DNA of 11,331 nt from JAFGKM01 sp964403465 (GCA_964403465.1 CAYOFY010000054.1:1-11331), one strand, 5' to 3'; counted from the stretch's first letter, positions 1-6,980 are shown. The notes: a model not told the origin generated them from the sequence alone. Numbers and translations are program-made.

Positions 1-7
1 CGATGAT

Positions 8-36
8 TTGACTTTTTGCCGATGCGATTTTACAAT
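8..36 (+). promoter_or_regulatory. Sigma70-type promoter of the UROD-like gene
   Basis: TTGACT at 8-13 and TACAAT at 31-36 are separated by exactly 17 bases, each one or two mismatches from the TTGACA/TATAAT consensus. Transcription would start near 43, leaving about 22 bases of leader that contain the GAGG ribosome site at 56-59. This also argues against the upstream in-frame TTG at position 8 being a start codon, because it is part of the -35 box. Confidence 0.65.
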
Positions 37-64
37 ACAGGGAAATTTTGAAAGCGAGGTCAGA

Positions 65-1234
65 ATGAAAAAAGGCATTATTGACAATTCAAAACCGGCA
101 ATGACATCCCGCGAAAGATTCAGAAGGCAGATGCATTTCCAGAACATTGACAGGGGTATACACTGGGAGTTCGGGTATCTGAGCGAAACCATAGAACGGT
201 GGCACAGAGAAGGATTGCCTCAGGGCATCACTAAAGGAGAAGGCAGTTTTTCCGTGGAAGAGTATTTCGGCGTTGAGAAATATTTCATGATACCGATAGA
301 CAATGGACCTCTGCCTGGCTTTACCGGAGACGTGAAAATACTGAAAGAGGAAAAGGGGAAGAGAATTGAAGAGCTCCCGGATGGCACCATACAGGAGGTC
401 CAGACCGAAGGTATACATACCATACCGCATTACATAAAAATGCCCGTGAGCAACTGGGACGACTGGAAGCGGTTCAGGGAACGGTTGAACCCGGATACCC
501 CCGGTCGTATAATGTGCGACCCCGCAAAACTGAACGAGGAACTCCGCCATTCCAATTCCCCCGTGGGCATCCATTTCGGTTCATACTTCGGAACGCCGAG
601 GAACTGGGTAGGGTTTGAACAGATTTCTCTGATGCTGTACGACAAGCCAGACCTGGTGGAGGATATAATAGAAACCCTCACAGTATTATATGAAACGAAC
701 CTTGCAAGGGTGCTGCCGGAAATTGAGGTTGATTTTGCCGCCGGATGGGAAGACATATGTTTCCGCAACGGGCCCATGATAAGTCCCGCAATGTTCAAAA
801 GCATCGTTGTTCCACGGCTGAAGAGGGTTACAGCCCTTCTGCGTCAGCACGGCGTTGACGTCATATGGACGGACTGCGACGGCAACATAAACGACCTTGT
901 TCCTCTCTGGCTGGAGTGCGGATTGAACTGCATGTTTCCTATTGAGGTGCATGCCGGTTCAGACCCTGTGCAACTGAGGAAGAGATATGGCAGGAATATC
1001 CTGTTGCGCGGTGGAATAGCCAAGTATCAGTTATCGCTGGGCAAGGAGGAAATCCTGAAAGAACTCAGGCGGGTTGAAAAGATTGTTGAAGACGGGGGTT
1101 ACATACCTCACGGAGACCACCGCATACCTGAGGACGTGCCCTACGAAAATTACAGATACTACATACGTGAAAAACTTTCAATGCTGGGCTGGAAAAAATA
1201 CGACATTGATTTGATCGAAGGGTTCCGGCAATAA
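65..1234 (+). CDS. Uroporphyrinogen decarboxylase-superfamily protein (not HemE)
   Basis: A 389-residue cytoplasmic protein of the URO-D/MtaA-type TIM-barrel superfamily. The ATG at 65 is chosen because GAGG (56-59) lies 5 bases upstream and a promoter ends at 36. Family features are a WEDICF...GPMISP stretch at residues 228-241, DCDGNINDL at 270-278, an EVHAGSDP segment near 294-301, RYGRNILLRGGI at 307-318 and GGYIPHGDH at 344-352. The protein lacks the N-terminal RQAGRYLPEYR-type motif of true heme-pathway HemE, so heme synthesis is unlikely. Corrinoid methyltransferases of this superfamily (MtaA, CmuA) carry a zinc site of His-x-Cys and a later Cys. Here the matching places appear to read Asp-Cys-Asp-Gly and Gly-Asp-His, so the ligands, and perhaps the reaction, differ. 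Neighbouring Gfo/Idh dehydrogenases suggest a catabolic or one-carbon role, but this is inference. Family placement is secure; the substrate is unknown. Confidence 0.85.
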   Translation: MKKGIIDNSKPAMTSRERFRRQMHFQNIDRGIHWEFGYLSETIERWHREGLPQGITKGEGSFSVEEYFGVEKYFMIPIDNGPLPGFTGDVKILKEEKGKRIEELPDGTIQEVQTEGIHTIPHYIKMPVSNWDDWKRFRERLNPDTPGRIMCDPAKLNEELRHSNSPVGIHFGSYFGTPRNWVGFEQISLMLYDKPDLVEDIIETLTVLYETNLARVLPEIEVDFAAGWEDICFRNGPMISPAMFKSIVVPRLKRVTALLRQHGVDVIWTDCDGNINDLVPLWLECGLNCMFPIEVHAGSDPVQLRKRYGRNILLRGGIAKYQLSLGKEEILKELRRVEKIVEDGGYIPHGDHRIPEDVPYENYRYYIREKLSMLGWKKYDIDLIEGFRQ

Positions 1235-1237
1235 TCC

Positions 1238-2392
1238 TCACCTTGCCAGTCTGGGGTCAGTCACCCTCTGAATTCTCACTCTCTTCTTCGGCTTTGACTT
1301 CCTTTTCAGTTCATGCATCAACTCATCGTATTCCGCTCTGCCAACGGGTATATCAACGGCTTTCTTCTTCATCCCGGAGAGGATACATGCATTGAAAAAC
1401 TCCACGACGTTAAGACCGTCCTTGGCCGAGGCATACAGCCGCTCTCCCCTCAATATTGCGGCGGCAAAGTTTTTCATCATCTCCACCTGTGCCGTGGAGA
1501 AATTGTTTTCAAACTCAAATTTTTCTTCTGCGGAAGAAATTGTTGCCCACATGTTGTCCGCCTTGCGTGTGAATTCGGAAACCGGAGAATTGTACCTGTA
1601 CAGCGTGACCTTCCTGCTGTTGATAACCAGTTTGCCCTTGTCCCCTGCAATTTCCATATGCATTGTCTGCACCGGTTCGCAGGTGCACGTATAGTAATAG
1701 CCCCACGCGCCGCCCTTGTATTCAAGAAGAACTGAGGCCTCGTCCTCAACCTCTATGTCATGCAGCCGCGTTCTCGTTCCGGCTTCAACGCGGCAAGGTA
1801 TGCCTCCGAGCATAAGAAACAGATCCATTATGTGAGGCGCCTGGTTTATCAACACCCCGCCGCCCTCGCCTTTCCACGTCGCCCTCCAGACATTGCTTTC
1901 ATAGTATGCCTGGGTGCGGTACCAGGGATCCGCGCATAAGGTTCTTGTTATCCTGCCCAGAGTGCCGCTCTCAACAATCTCTCTGGCTTTCCTGAAAAAG
2001 GGTTCGGTACGCATCTGGTGCATGACTGCAAATATTCTATTGCCTTTCCCTGCCGCTCTGATCATCCTGTCTGCGTCCGAGACCGTAACTGCAAGAGGCT
2101 TTTCGCAAATAACGTGAAGGTTATTTTCAAAAGCGAAAGAACTTACCTCTGCATGAAACCAGTGGGGCACGACCACTATGACGGCATCGCAAAGTCCGCT
2201 CTTCACAAGATCCCTGTAATCGGTGAAGTATCTGACCCCGAATTCTTTCCCTTTTTCTTCAGCGACGGCGGCAAAACTGTCACACACGCAGGTGAGTTCC
2301 GTTTCTTCGATAGAACGGACATTCTTGCAGTGGGTATAGCCCATAGCTCCCAGGCCTATCACGCCTATTCTGACTTTCTTCATATTCTGCAT
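1238..2392 (-). CDS. Gfo/Idh/MocA family NAD(P)-dependent oxidoreductase (tandem copy 2)
   Basis: A 384-residue soluble dehydrogenase. The N-terminal Rossmann fold has the dinucleotide loop GLGAMG at residues 14-19, and ICEKPLAV near 95-102 holds the family's catalytic lysine (K98). GEGGGVLINQAPHIMD at 175-190 supplies the histidine and aspartate of the sugar site. Family members oxidise or reduce sugars, inositols or related polyols. The start at 2392 is preferred because GAGGGA lies about 8 bases before it; an ATG three codons later (2383) matches the paralogue's start better but has poorer spacing. A longer open frame runs upstream to 2611, but it overlaps the end of the preceding gene and has no family similarity. 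The gene lies 68 bases behind its paralogue on the same strand, so co-transcription is likely. Its stop is 3 bp from that of the converging UROD-like gene. Substrate not determined. Confidence 0.9.
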   Translation of the reverse strand: MQNMKKVRIGVIGLGAMGYTHCKNVRSIEETELTCVCDSFAAVAEEKGKEFGVRYFTDYRDLVKSGLCDAVIVVVPHWFHAEVSSFAFENNLHVICEKPLAVTVSDADRMIRAAGKGNRIFAVMHQMRTEPFFRKAREIVESGTLGRITRTLCADPWYRTQAYYESNVWRATWKGEGGGVLINQAPHIMDLFLMLGGIPCRVEAGTRTRLHDIEVEDEASVLLEYKGGAWGYYYTCTCEPVQTMHMEIAGDKGKLVINSRKVTLYRYNSPVSEFTRKADNMWATISSAEEKFEFENNFSTAQVEMMKNFAAAILRGERLYASAKDGLNVVEFFNACILSGMKKKAVDIPVGRAEYDELMHELKRKSKPKKRVRIQRVTDPRLAR

Positions 2393-2460
2393 GATTCCTT
2401 TCCCTCGACAAGACGTTTTTATGCAGTCTGTAAGAACAGCAGTCATGGCGAACACCCGCC

Positions 2461-3609
2461 CTACTTGGCAAATTTGGGGTCGGTAACCCTCTGTATCCTG
2501 GTTGTTTTCTTGACCTTGGATGTCTTCATAAGATTCTTGATAAGGGCATTGTATTCCTTCCTGTTTACAGGAATCTTGACCGGTTTGTTTTTCTTGCTGG
2601 AAAGGATGCATGCATTCAGGAACTCCACCGAATTGAGACCTTCCGCTCCGGGAGAAAGGAGTTTTTCGCCCCTTGTAATTGCACCGATGAAATTTTTCAT
2701 TATCCCTGCATGACCCGTCGCAAGACTGTTGTCAATTTCTATCTTTTCCTCCTTTGTTTCCATGGACGCCCACATGCTGTTGGACTGGCGGGTAAATTTG
2801 GAAACAGGCACACTATATTTATAAAGCGTTATGCCTGTCCCGTTGACAAGAACCTTTCCCCTGTCCCCGGCAATCTCCATGTGGAATGTGCTTCCGGGTT
2901 CGCATGTCGTCGTGTAGAAGTATCCCCATGCCCCGTTCCTGTATTCCAGCCGCGCGGCAACTTCGTCCTCAACCTCTATTTTATGCAGTCTTGCCCTTGT
3001 TTTGGCTTCAACCTTTACGGGAATGCCCGCAACCTGCGTGAAAAGATCTATCGTATGGGGAGACTGGTTGATGATAACACCCCCGCCCTCTCCCGCCCAT
3101 GTTGCCCGCCAGGTGCCGCTGTCGTAGTACGACTGCGCGCGATACCACGGGTCAATGCAGAGCGTCCTTGTTATTTCCCCGATAACACCGCTCTTAATGA
3201 TCTCTTTCAATTCCCTGACAAACGGTTCGGTCCTTCTCTGGTACATGACTGCAAAGACTCTCTTGTTGTCTCTTGCCGCCCTGATCATCCTGTCGGCATC
3301 AGCCACGGTAACGGCAATGGGTTTTTCCGATAGAACGTGCAGGCCGTTCTTGAAAGCGAAGATGCTGATCTCGGGATGAACCCAGTGGGGAGTGGCAACA
3401 ACCACCGCGTCGCAGAGTTTGCTTTTTATGGCCTTCTTATGGTCGTTGAAATATGGTACCCCGAACTTCTCCCCTTTTTCTTTTGCAACATTTTCGTCAA
3501 TGTCGCATACGAAGGCGAGTCGCGTCTCTGCCGATTCCTTTAAAACCGTACAGTGACTGGAACCCATCCCCCCAACGCCAATTACCCCTATCCTGACTTT
3601 CTTCTCCAT
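2461..3609 (-). CDS. Gfo/Idh/MocA family NAD(P)-dependent oxidoreductase (tandem copy 1)
   Basis: A 382-residue dehydrogenase, first gene of the leftward pair. The Rossmann loop is GVGGMG at residues 11-16, SEKPIAV at 94-100 includes the catalytic-type K96, and GEGGG at 173-177 is followed by NQSPHTID with H185 and D188 in the substrate pocket. It is a paralogue of the next gene: over the 66-residue stretch from GEGGG to TCEP I count 45 identical positions, and both end with the unusual tail RIQRVTDP. An AAGGGG site 7 bases before the ATG supports the start. A plausible promoter reads from 3690 leftward. The pair may act on related substrates or form a heteromer; neither can be told from sequence. 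No signal peptide is visible, so it should be cytoplasmic. Confidence 0.9.
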   Translation of the reverse strand: MEKKVRIGVIGVGGMGSSHCTVLKESAETRLAFVCDIDENVAKEKGEKFGVPYFNDHKKAIKSKLCDAVVVATPHWVHPEISIFAFKNGLHVLSEKPIAVTVADADRMIRAARDNKRVFAVMYQRRTEPFVRELKEIIKSGVIGEITRTLCIDPWYRAQSYYDSGTWRATWAGEGGGVIINQSPHTIDLFTQVAGIPVKVEAKTRARLHKIEVEDEVAARLEYRNGAWGYFYTTTCEPGSTFHMEIAGDRGKVLVNGTGITLYKYSVPVSKFTRQSNSMWASMETKEEKIEIDNSLATGHAGIMKNFIGAITRGEKLLSPGAEGLNSVEFLNACILSSKKNKPVKIPVNRKEYNALIKNLMKTSKVKKTTRIQRVTDPKFAK

Positions 3610-3641
3610 TTTTTATCCCCTTTTTGTATTTGTGCACCTCT

Positions 3642-3671
3642 TTTTCAGTGAGATGGTTTTTATGGTAATAT
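3642..3671 (+). promoter_or_regulatory. Possible rightward extended -10 promoter giving a leaderless mRNA
   Basis: TTTTCA (3642-3647), an 18-base spacer, then TGG immediately followed by TAATAT (3666-3671) make an extended -10 element. The predicted first transcribed base is about 3678-3679, which coincides with the second of two adjacent ATG codons (3676 and 3679). No convincing Shine-Dalgarno sequence lies upstream, which fits a leaderless transcript. Confidence 0.4.
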
Positions 3672-3690
3672 AAAAATGATGGAAAATCAA
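3662..3690 (-). promoter_or_regulatory. Possible leftward promoter for the dehydrogenase pair
   Basis: On the - strand, TTGATT (3690-3685) and TACCAT (3667-3662) are spaced by 17 bases, each with four of six consensus matches. Transcription would start near 3655, giving a leader of about 46 bases to the ATG at 3609. The -10 overlaps the rightward -10 at 3666-3671. The match is moderate only. Confidence 0.3.
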
Positions 3691-3918
3691 GAGAGTAAAT
3701 CAAAAGAGTTTGATTTTAACTCGGAAGAATGGAAAGGACAGTTAAAAGGCAAGTCTCCGGAAGAGATAGCGGAGATAGTGGGCGCTCATTACGAAGCCAA
3801 ATACGGCAAAGATACGGCATTCCCTGCGGCAAGGATAATCGCATGGGGAATTTTCTGCCTCTTTCTTGTTTCAATCCTCATTTTCCTTTACCATCTTTTC
3901 AAGAAAGTTGCCCCGTAG
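3676..3918 (+). CDS. Small tail-anchored membrane protein, unknown function
   Basis: An 80-residue protein that I do not recognise. Residues 1-50 are charged and probably helical, including a KSPEEIAEIVGAHYEAKYG stretch. Residues about 52-75 form one hydrophobic helix (IIAWGIFCLFLVSILIFLYHLF), followed by a short KK-containing tail. The topology suggests a cytoplasmic head with a C-terminal anchor. Two ATGs are adjacent (3676, 3679); promoter position favours 3679, which would give 79 residues. It sits between a divergent promoter region and a WecA/TagO-type gene that has its own promoter 70 bases later. An accessory role in envelope synthesis is possible from context only. The non-random amino-acid pattern and clean gap on both sides make it a credible gene. 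Confidence 0.65.
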   Translation: MMENQESKSKEFDFNSEEWKGQLKGKSPEEIAEIVGAHYEAKYGKDTAFPAARIIAWGIFCLFLVSILIFLYHLFKKVAP

Positions 3919-3936
3919 GAAAAAACCAGGTTTTCC
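3918..3936 (+). other. Short hairpin after the small membrane protein gene
   Basis: GGAAAA (3918-3923) and TTTTCC (3931-3936) can pair around a 7-base loop, starting at the last base of the stop codon. There is no following run of T, so it is not a good rho-independent terminator. It may be an mRNA 3' stabilising hairpin or chance. Confidence 0.2.
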
Positions 3937-3951
3937 GCATCATTTTCGCTA

Positions 3952-3980
3952 TTGCCGAACTTCCATCTTTAATATATAAT
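3952..3980 (+). promoter_or_regulatory. Promoter of the WecA/TagO-type gene, predicted leaderless
   Basis: TTGCCG (3952-3957), a 17-base spacer and a perfect TATAAT (3975-3980). Transcription should begin at 3987-3988, which is the A of the start codon. No Shine-Dalgarno sequence precedes the ATG, so translation without a 5' leader is predicted. Confidence 0.6.
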
Positions 3981-3987
3981 ACAGACC

Positions 3988-5106
3988 ATGTGGAATAGAG
4001 TATACTTTGCAGTTTTCATGACCAGCGGTATTGTCTCTCTGGGATTAACCTATCTATCAGGAAAGATAGCCCTGAAATTCGGTGTTATGGACATTCCCTC
4101 CGCAAGAAAAATACACCGGAAACCAATGCCCCTGCTGGGAGGACTCGGTATATTCTTTTCTTTTCTCCTGACAATACTCGCCGGTATGTTGATAGTGAAA
4201 AGCGGTTCAATCCCCGAATTTCTGAAGGCGTATGTACCTGGTATCAGAAGCACGTTGAAACAGGTTTTCGTGATCCTTCTTGGCGGTGCGGTTGTTGTCC
4301 TTTTCGGAATTCTGGATGATATAAAAAACCTCAGAGCCCTGCAAAAACTCCTGCTGCAGATAATAGCGGTGATCATCGTATTTTCCCAGGGCATGCGCAT
4401 ATCCCTTTTCATGCCGAACGTAATCCAGTCTTTTGTACTGACCGTCGCATGGTTCTTATTGATGATGAACAGTTTCAATCTCATGGACAACATGGACGGG
4501 CTGGGTGCGGGTGTGGCTTTCATAAGCGGCTCCATCCTTTTTATTTTCGCCGTCCAGATGGAACAATTGTTTGTTGCAACAATACTCGCAGTTTTTCTCG
4601 GAAGTTTGGCGGGATTCCTGCGATACAATTTCCCTCCCGCGAAAATCTTCATGGGTGATTGCGGCAGCAGTTTTCTCGGGTATTTCCTGGGAACATCGGC
4701 AATTCTGCTGACATTCTACCGTTATGAAGAAAATAAGACATTCCTGCCTCTTTTCGCCCCGCTTGTCGTCTTCTCCGTTCTGTTTTTTGATACCCTGTCC
4801 GTCATATGGATGAGGCGCAAAAGAAAATTATCCGTATTCAGGGCGGATAAGAACCACCTTTCCCACAGACTGGTAAGCATTGGAATGACAACAAAACAAT
4901 CCGTCCTGTTCATATATCTGTTAACCCTGTGCACGGGCGTGGGGGCCCTGTTGCTGGGAAGTCTGAATATTTTCGGAGGAGCAATAATTCTCTTCCAGGT
5001 TTTCATAATTATCGTCATCGTTGGACTTCTGGAATTGGCCGGAAGAAATAAGGATGAGAAAATGAACGGGGACTTCCATGGAAAAACGGGCGTGGATAGA
5101 GATTGA
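3988..5106 (+). CDS. WecA/TagO-type polyprenyl-phosphate N-acetylhexosamine-1-phosphate transferase
   Basis: A 372-residue polytopic inner-membrane enzyme of the MraY/WecA (glycosyltransferase 4) family. It moves a sugar-1-phosphate from a UDP-sugar onto undecaprenyl phosphate, the first step of polysaccharide, O-antigen or teichoic-acid-like assembly. Family motifs appear in order: IHRKPMPLLGG (residues 42-52), LDDIKNL (109-115), NSFNLMDNMDG (161-171) with the metal-binding aspartates, FMGDCGSSFLG (221-231), and DKNHLSHRL (287-295), which corresponds to the HxHH-type loop of WecA/TagO and argues against MraY. About ten or eleven hydrophobic helices are visible, and length is normal for the family. 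The start codon coincides with the predicted transcription start. The last 29 bases overlap alr. The exact sugar cannot be read from sequence. Confidence 0.9.
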   Translation: MWNRVYFAVFMTSGIVSLGLTYLSGKIALKFGVMDIPSARKIHRKPMPLLGGLGIFFSFLLTILAGMLIVKSGSIPEFLKAYVPGIRSTLKQVFVILLGGAVVVLFGILDDIKNLRALQKLLLQIIAVIIVFSQGMRISLFMPNVIQSFVLTVAWFLLMMNSFNLMDNMDGLGAGVAFISGSILFIFAVQMEQLFVATILAVFLGSLAGFLRYNFPPAKIFMGDCGSSFLGYFLGTSAILLTFYRYEENKTFLPLFAPLVVFSVLFFDTLSVIWMRRKRKLSVFRADKNHLSHRLVSIGMTTKQSVLFIYLLTLCTGVGALLLGSLNIFGGAIILFQVFIIIVIVGLLELAGRNKDEKMNGDFHGKTGVDRD

Positions 5107-6187
5107 TCTGGCCAGGATATCCGCAAATATCAGGAAAATCAAGGACCAGACAGGCAGGAATTTCATGGCATGCGTCAAGGGCAATTGCTACGGAATGGGG
5201 ATGTGCCTGATCTCCAGGAAGATAGAACCCGTGGTTGATTTTTTCGGCGTCGCAACGACATCCGAAGCGATGACGCTGCGCGACTGCGGGATAAGAAAAC
5301 CCATTCTGGTACTTGGTCCTGTCCTTCCGGGAGATATTGAAACACTCGTCAGGAATGATATAAGAATTACACTTTTCAACGACGATATGCTTAAGGCCAT
5401 CTCGTCGGCGTCCCGAAAGAGCGGCAGGAAAGCCGTGGTTCACATAAAGATAGATACGGGCCTCGGCAGGATAGGAATAAATCCAGAGAAAGCGAGGGAT
5501 TTCATCCGCAAGGTAATGGAGGTGAGAGAGGTTAGAACCGAGGGAATATTCACGCATTTTGCCACCGCCGCATGGAAAGACAAGACATATGCCCGGGGGC
5601 AGATAAAGAAATTCAAGGAAGCATTGGACTCCGCTTCATCCTGCGACATCCCTTTCAAGCATATAGCAAATTCATCCTCAATCCTCAATCTGCCTGAAAC
5701 TTACAAAAACTTTGATATGGTAAGGGTCGGACTGCTTCTTTTCGGGGTCTATCCGGAAAAGCACTTTCACAGGATATTACCCCTTCAATGCGCAGTGAAA
5801 GGATTCTGCAGGGTTAATTACATAAAAACCGTTCCAAAAGGAACTTGTATAAGTTACGGCATCACCTATGTGACCGAGAAGGCTTCCACAAAGATCGCCA
5901 CGCTGGGCATAGGATACGCGGACGGTCTCAGAAGACTCCTTTCAAACAGATTCCATCTTTCCTGGAAGGGACAGAAAGTCAAGATTGTAGGAAATATATG
6001 CATGGACCAGACACTTGTGGACATAACCGGCAAGAATCTGAAGACAGGCGATACGATACAGGTTTTCGGAGACAATTTTGAGATCGAGAACATGGCGGAG
6101 ATTATGAAAACAATACCGCAGGATATACTCTGCGGATTCGAAAGCAAGAGAATGGAAAAGATATACATTGACGGAAAGGGACGGTAA
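5078..6187 (+). CDS. alr: Alanine racemase
   Basis: A 369-residue PLP enzyme interconverting L- and D-alanine for peptidoglycan. Seen in sequence: N-terminal WIEIDLARISANI (residues 6-18), the PLP lysine region CVKGNCYGMG (32-41, K34), IDTGLGRIGI (125-134) with the arginine that tunes the cofactor, SYG at 259-261 with the second catalytic base Y260, GIGYADGLRR (277-286) and GNICMDQTLVDI (305-316). The PLP loop differs from the usual VKANAYGHG form in having Cys, and Met in place of His. The start has GGGGA 5 bases upstream, inside the preceding gene's coding region, so translational coupling to the WecA/TagO-type gene is likely. Length is that of a complete enzyme. One base separates its stop from the next ATG. 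Confidence 0.95.
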   Translation: MEKRAWIEIDLARISANIRKIKDQTGRNFMACVKGNCYGMGMCLISRKIEPVVDFFGVATTSEAMTLRDCGIRKPILVLGPVLPGDIETLVRNDIRITLFNDDMLKAISSASRKSGRKAVVHIKIDTGLGRIGINPEKARDFIRKVMEVREVRTEGIFTHFATAAWKDKTYARGQIKKFKEALDSASSCDIPFKHIANSSSILNLPETYKNFDMVRVGLLLFGVYPEKHFHRILPLQCAVKGFCRVNYIKTVPKGTCISYGITYVTEKASTKIATLGIGYADGLRRLLSNRFHLSWKGQKVKIVGNICMDQTLVDITGKNLKTGDTIQVFGDNFEIENMAEIMKTIPQDILCGFESKRMEKIYIDGKGR

Positions 6188-6188
6188 G

Positions 6189-6980
6189 ATGTCCACAGAT
6201 TGCATGAAGGCAATTGAAGGATATAGAACGAGAATAGATGCCTGTCTGAATAAGATACTGCCTCCTTCTCGCAGAGAGCCTGCAATTCTTCACAGGGCGA
6301 TGAGATACAGCGTGTTCTCGGGAGGCAAAAGACTGAGACCGATAGTTGTTCTGATCTCAGGCAATATCTTCGGGATAGAAGAAGCAGAAATTATGCCCGT
6401 TGCCTGCGGAATTGAATTGATGCATAATTTTTCTCTCATACATGACGACCTGCCTGCGATGGATAATGACGATTTCAGAAGGGGGAAAAAAACATGCCAC
6501 AGGAAATTCGGCGAGGCAGTTGCCATCCTCGCAGGAGATGCCCTTCTGGCATTTGCATTTCGGGCAATAGCGTCGGTCAATAACTCTTCTCTGACAGTAG
6601 CCGCTGCTGAGGCCATAGGGTCCGAAGGCATGGCAGGTGGACAGGCATACGACATTGAATCCAAAGATAGAAAGATATCCGCGGCTTTCAAGCAAGAGAT
6701 TGACGGACTTAAGACAGGAAGGTTGTTCCAGCTGTGCTTTTCGGTTCCCTTCTTCTTCAGAAAAATAGACAGGCGAGAACGGGACAGGATAAACAGGATA
6801 TCAAATAACTTCGGCATGGCATTCCAGGCAAGAGACGATATAGAGGACAAAGAGGGCGATGTTTCATATTCAAGAAAGTGGCTGGGCGTCCTTTATCGCA
6901 GATTGAAAAAGGATATTGCATTCTTCAAGGAAAGGGGGACGCTTCTCGCCAGTCTTGTTGATACCCTCTATGATATTTGA
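6189..6980 (+). CDS. ispA: Polyprenyl (farnesyl/geranylgeranyl-type) diphosphate synthase, short C-terminus
   Basis: A 263-residue trans-prenyltransferase that would condense IPP with allylic diphosphates, feeding lipid carrier or quinone synthesis. Motifs: GGKRLRP (residues 45-51), the first aspartate-rich motif DDLPAMD (86-92) followed by NDDFRRG, the GGQAYD region (150-155), KTGRL (175-179), and the second aspartate-rich motif in FQARDDIED (212-220). Typical IspA proteins run to about 290-300 residues and continue with a GKxxGxD...K-S/T-YP loop. Here this segment is missing and the chain passes from KEGDVSY directly to a terminal helix. ATG 6189 is chosen because GGGA lies 7 bases upstream and alr stops at 6187; a TTG at 6168 is in frame but less likely. 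Product chain length is uncertain. Confidence 0.85.
   Translation: MSTDCMKAIEGYRTRIDACLNKILPPSRREPAILHRAMRYSVFSGGKRLRPIVVLISGNIFGIEEAEIMPVACGIELMHNFSLIHDDLPAMDNDDFRRGKKTCHRKFGEAVAILAGDALLAFAFRAIASVNNSSLTVAAAEAIGSEGMAGGQAYDIESKDRKISAAFKQEIDGLKTGRLFQLCFSVPFFFRKIDRRERDRINRISNNFGMAFQARDDIEDKEGDVSYSRKWLGVLYRRLKKDIAFFKERGTLLASLVDTLYDI

Noticed and set aside
8..64. 19-residue N-terminal extension of the UROD-like protein from TTG at 8
   Set aside because: The TTG is part of a -35 box and a good ribosome site directly precedes the ATG at 65.
2393..2460. Promoter or regulatory hairpin between the two dehydrogenase genes
   Set aside because: Only 4 bp stems and poor -35/-10 matches are present; readthrough from the first gene is a simpler explanation.
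2393..2611. N-terminal extension of the second dehydrogenase
   Set aside because: It overlaps the 3' end of the upstream paralogue in another frame and is low-complexity Gln-rich without similarity. The family fold begins right after the ATG at 2392.
2018..2713. 231-residue open frame on the + strand opposite the two dehydrogenase genes
   Set aside because: It is the antisense shadow of two well-supported genes, crosses their boundary, and its translation shows no recognisable domain.
4050..4652. 200-residue open frame on the - strand opposite the WecA/TagO-type gene
   Set aside because: It lies wholly inside a gene with all family motifs and is a composition artefact of membrane-protein codons.
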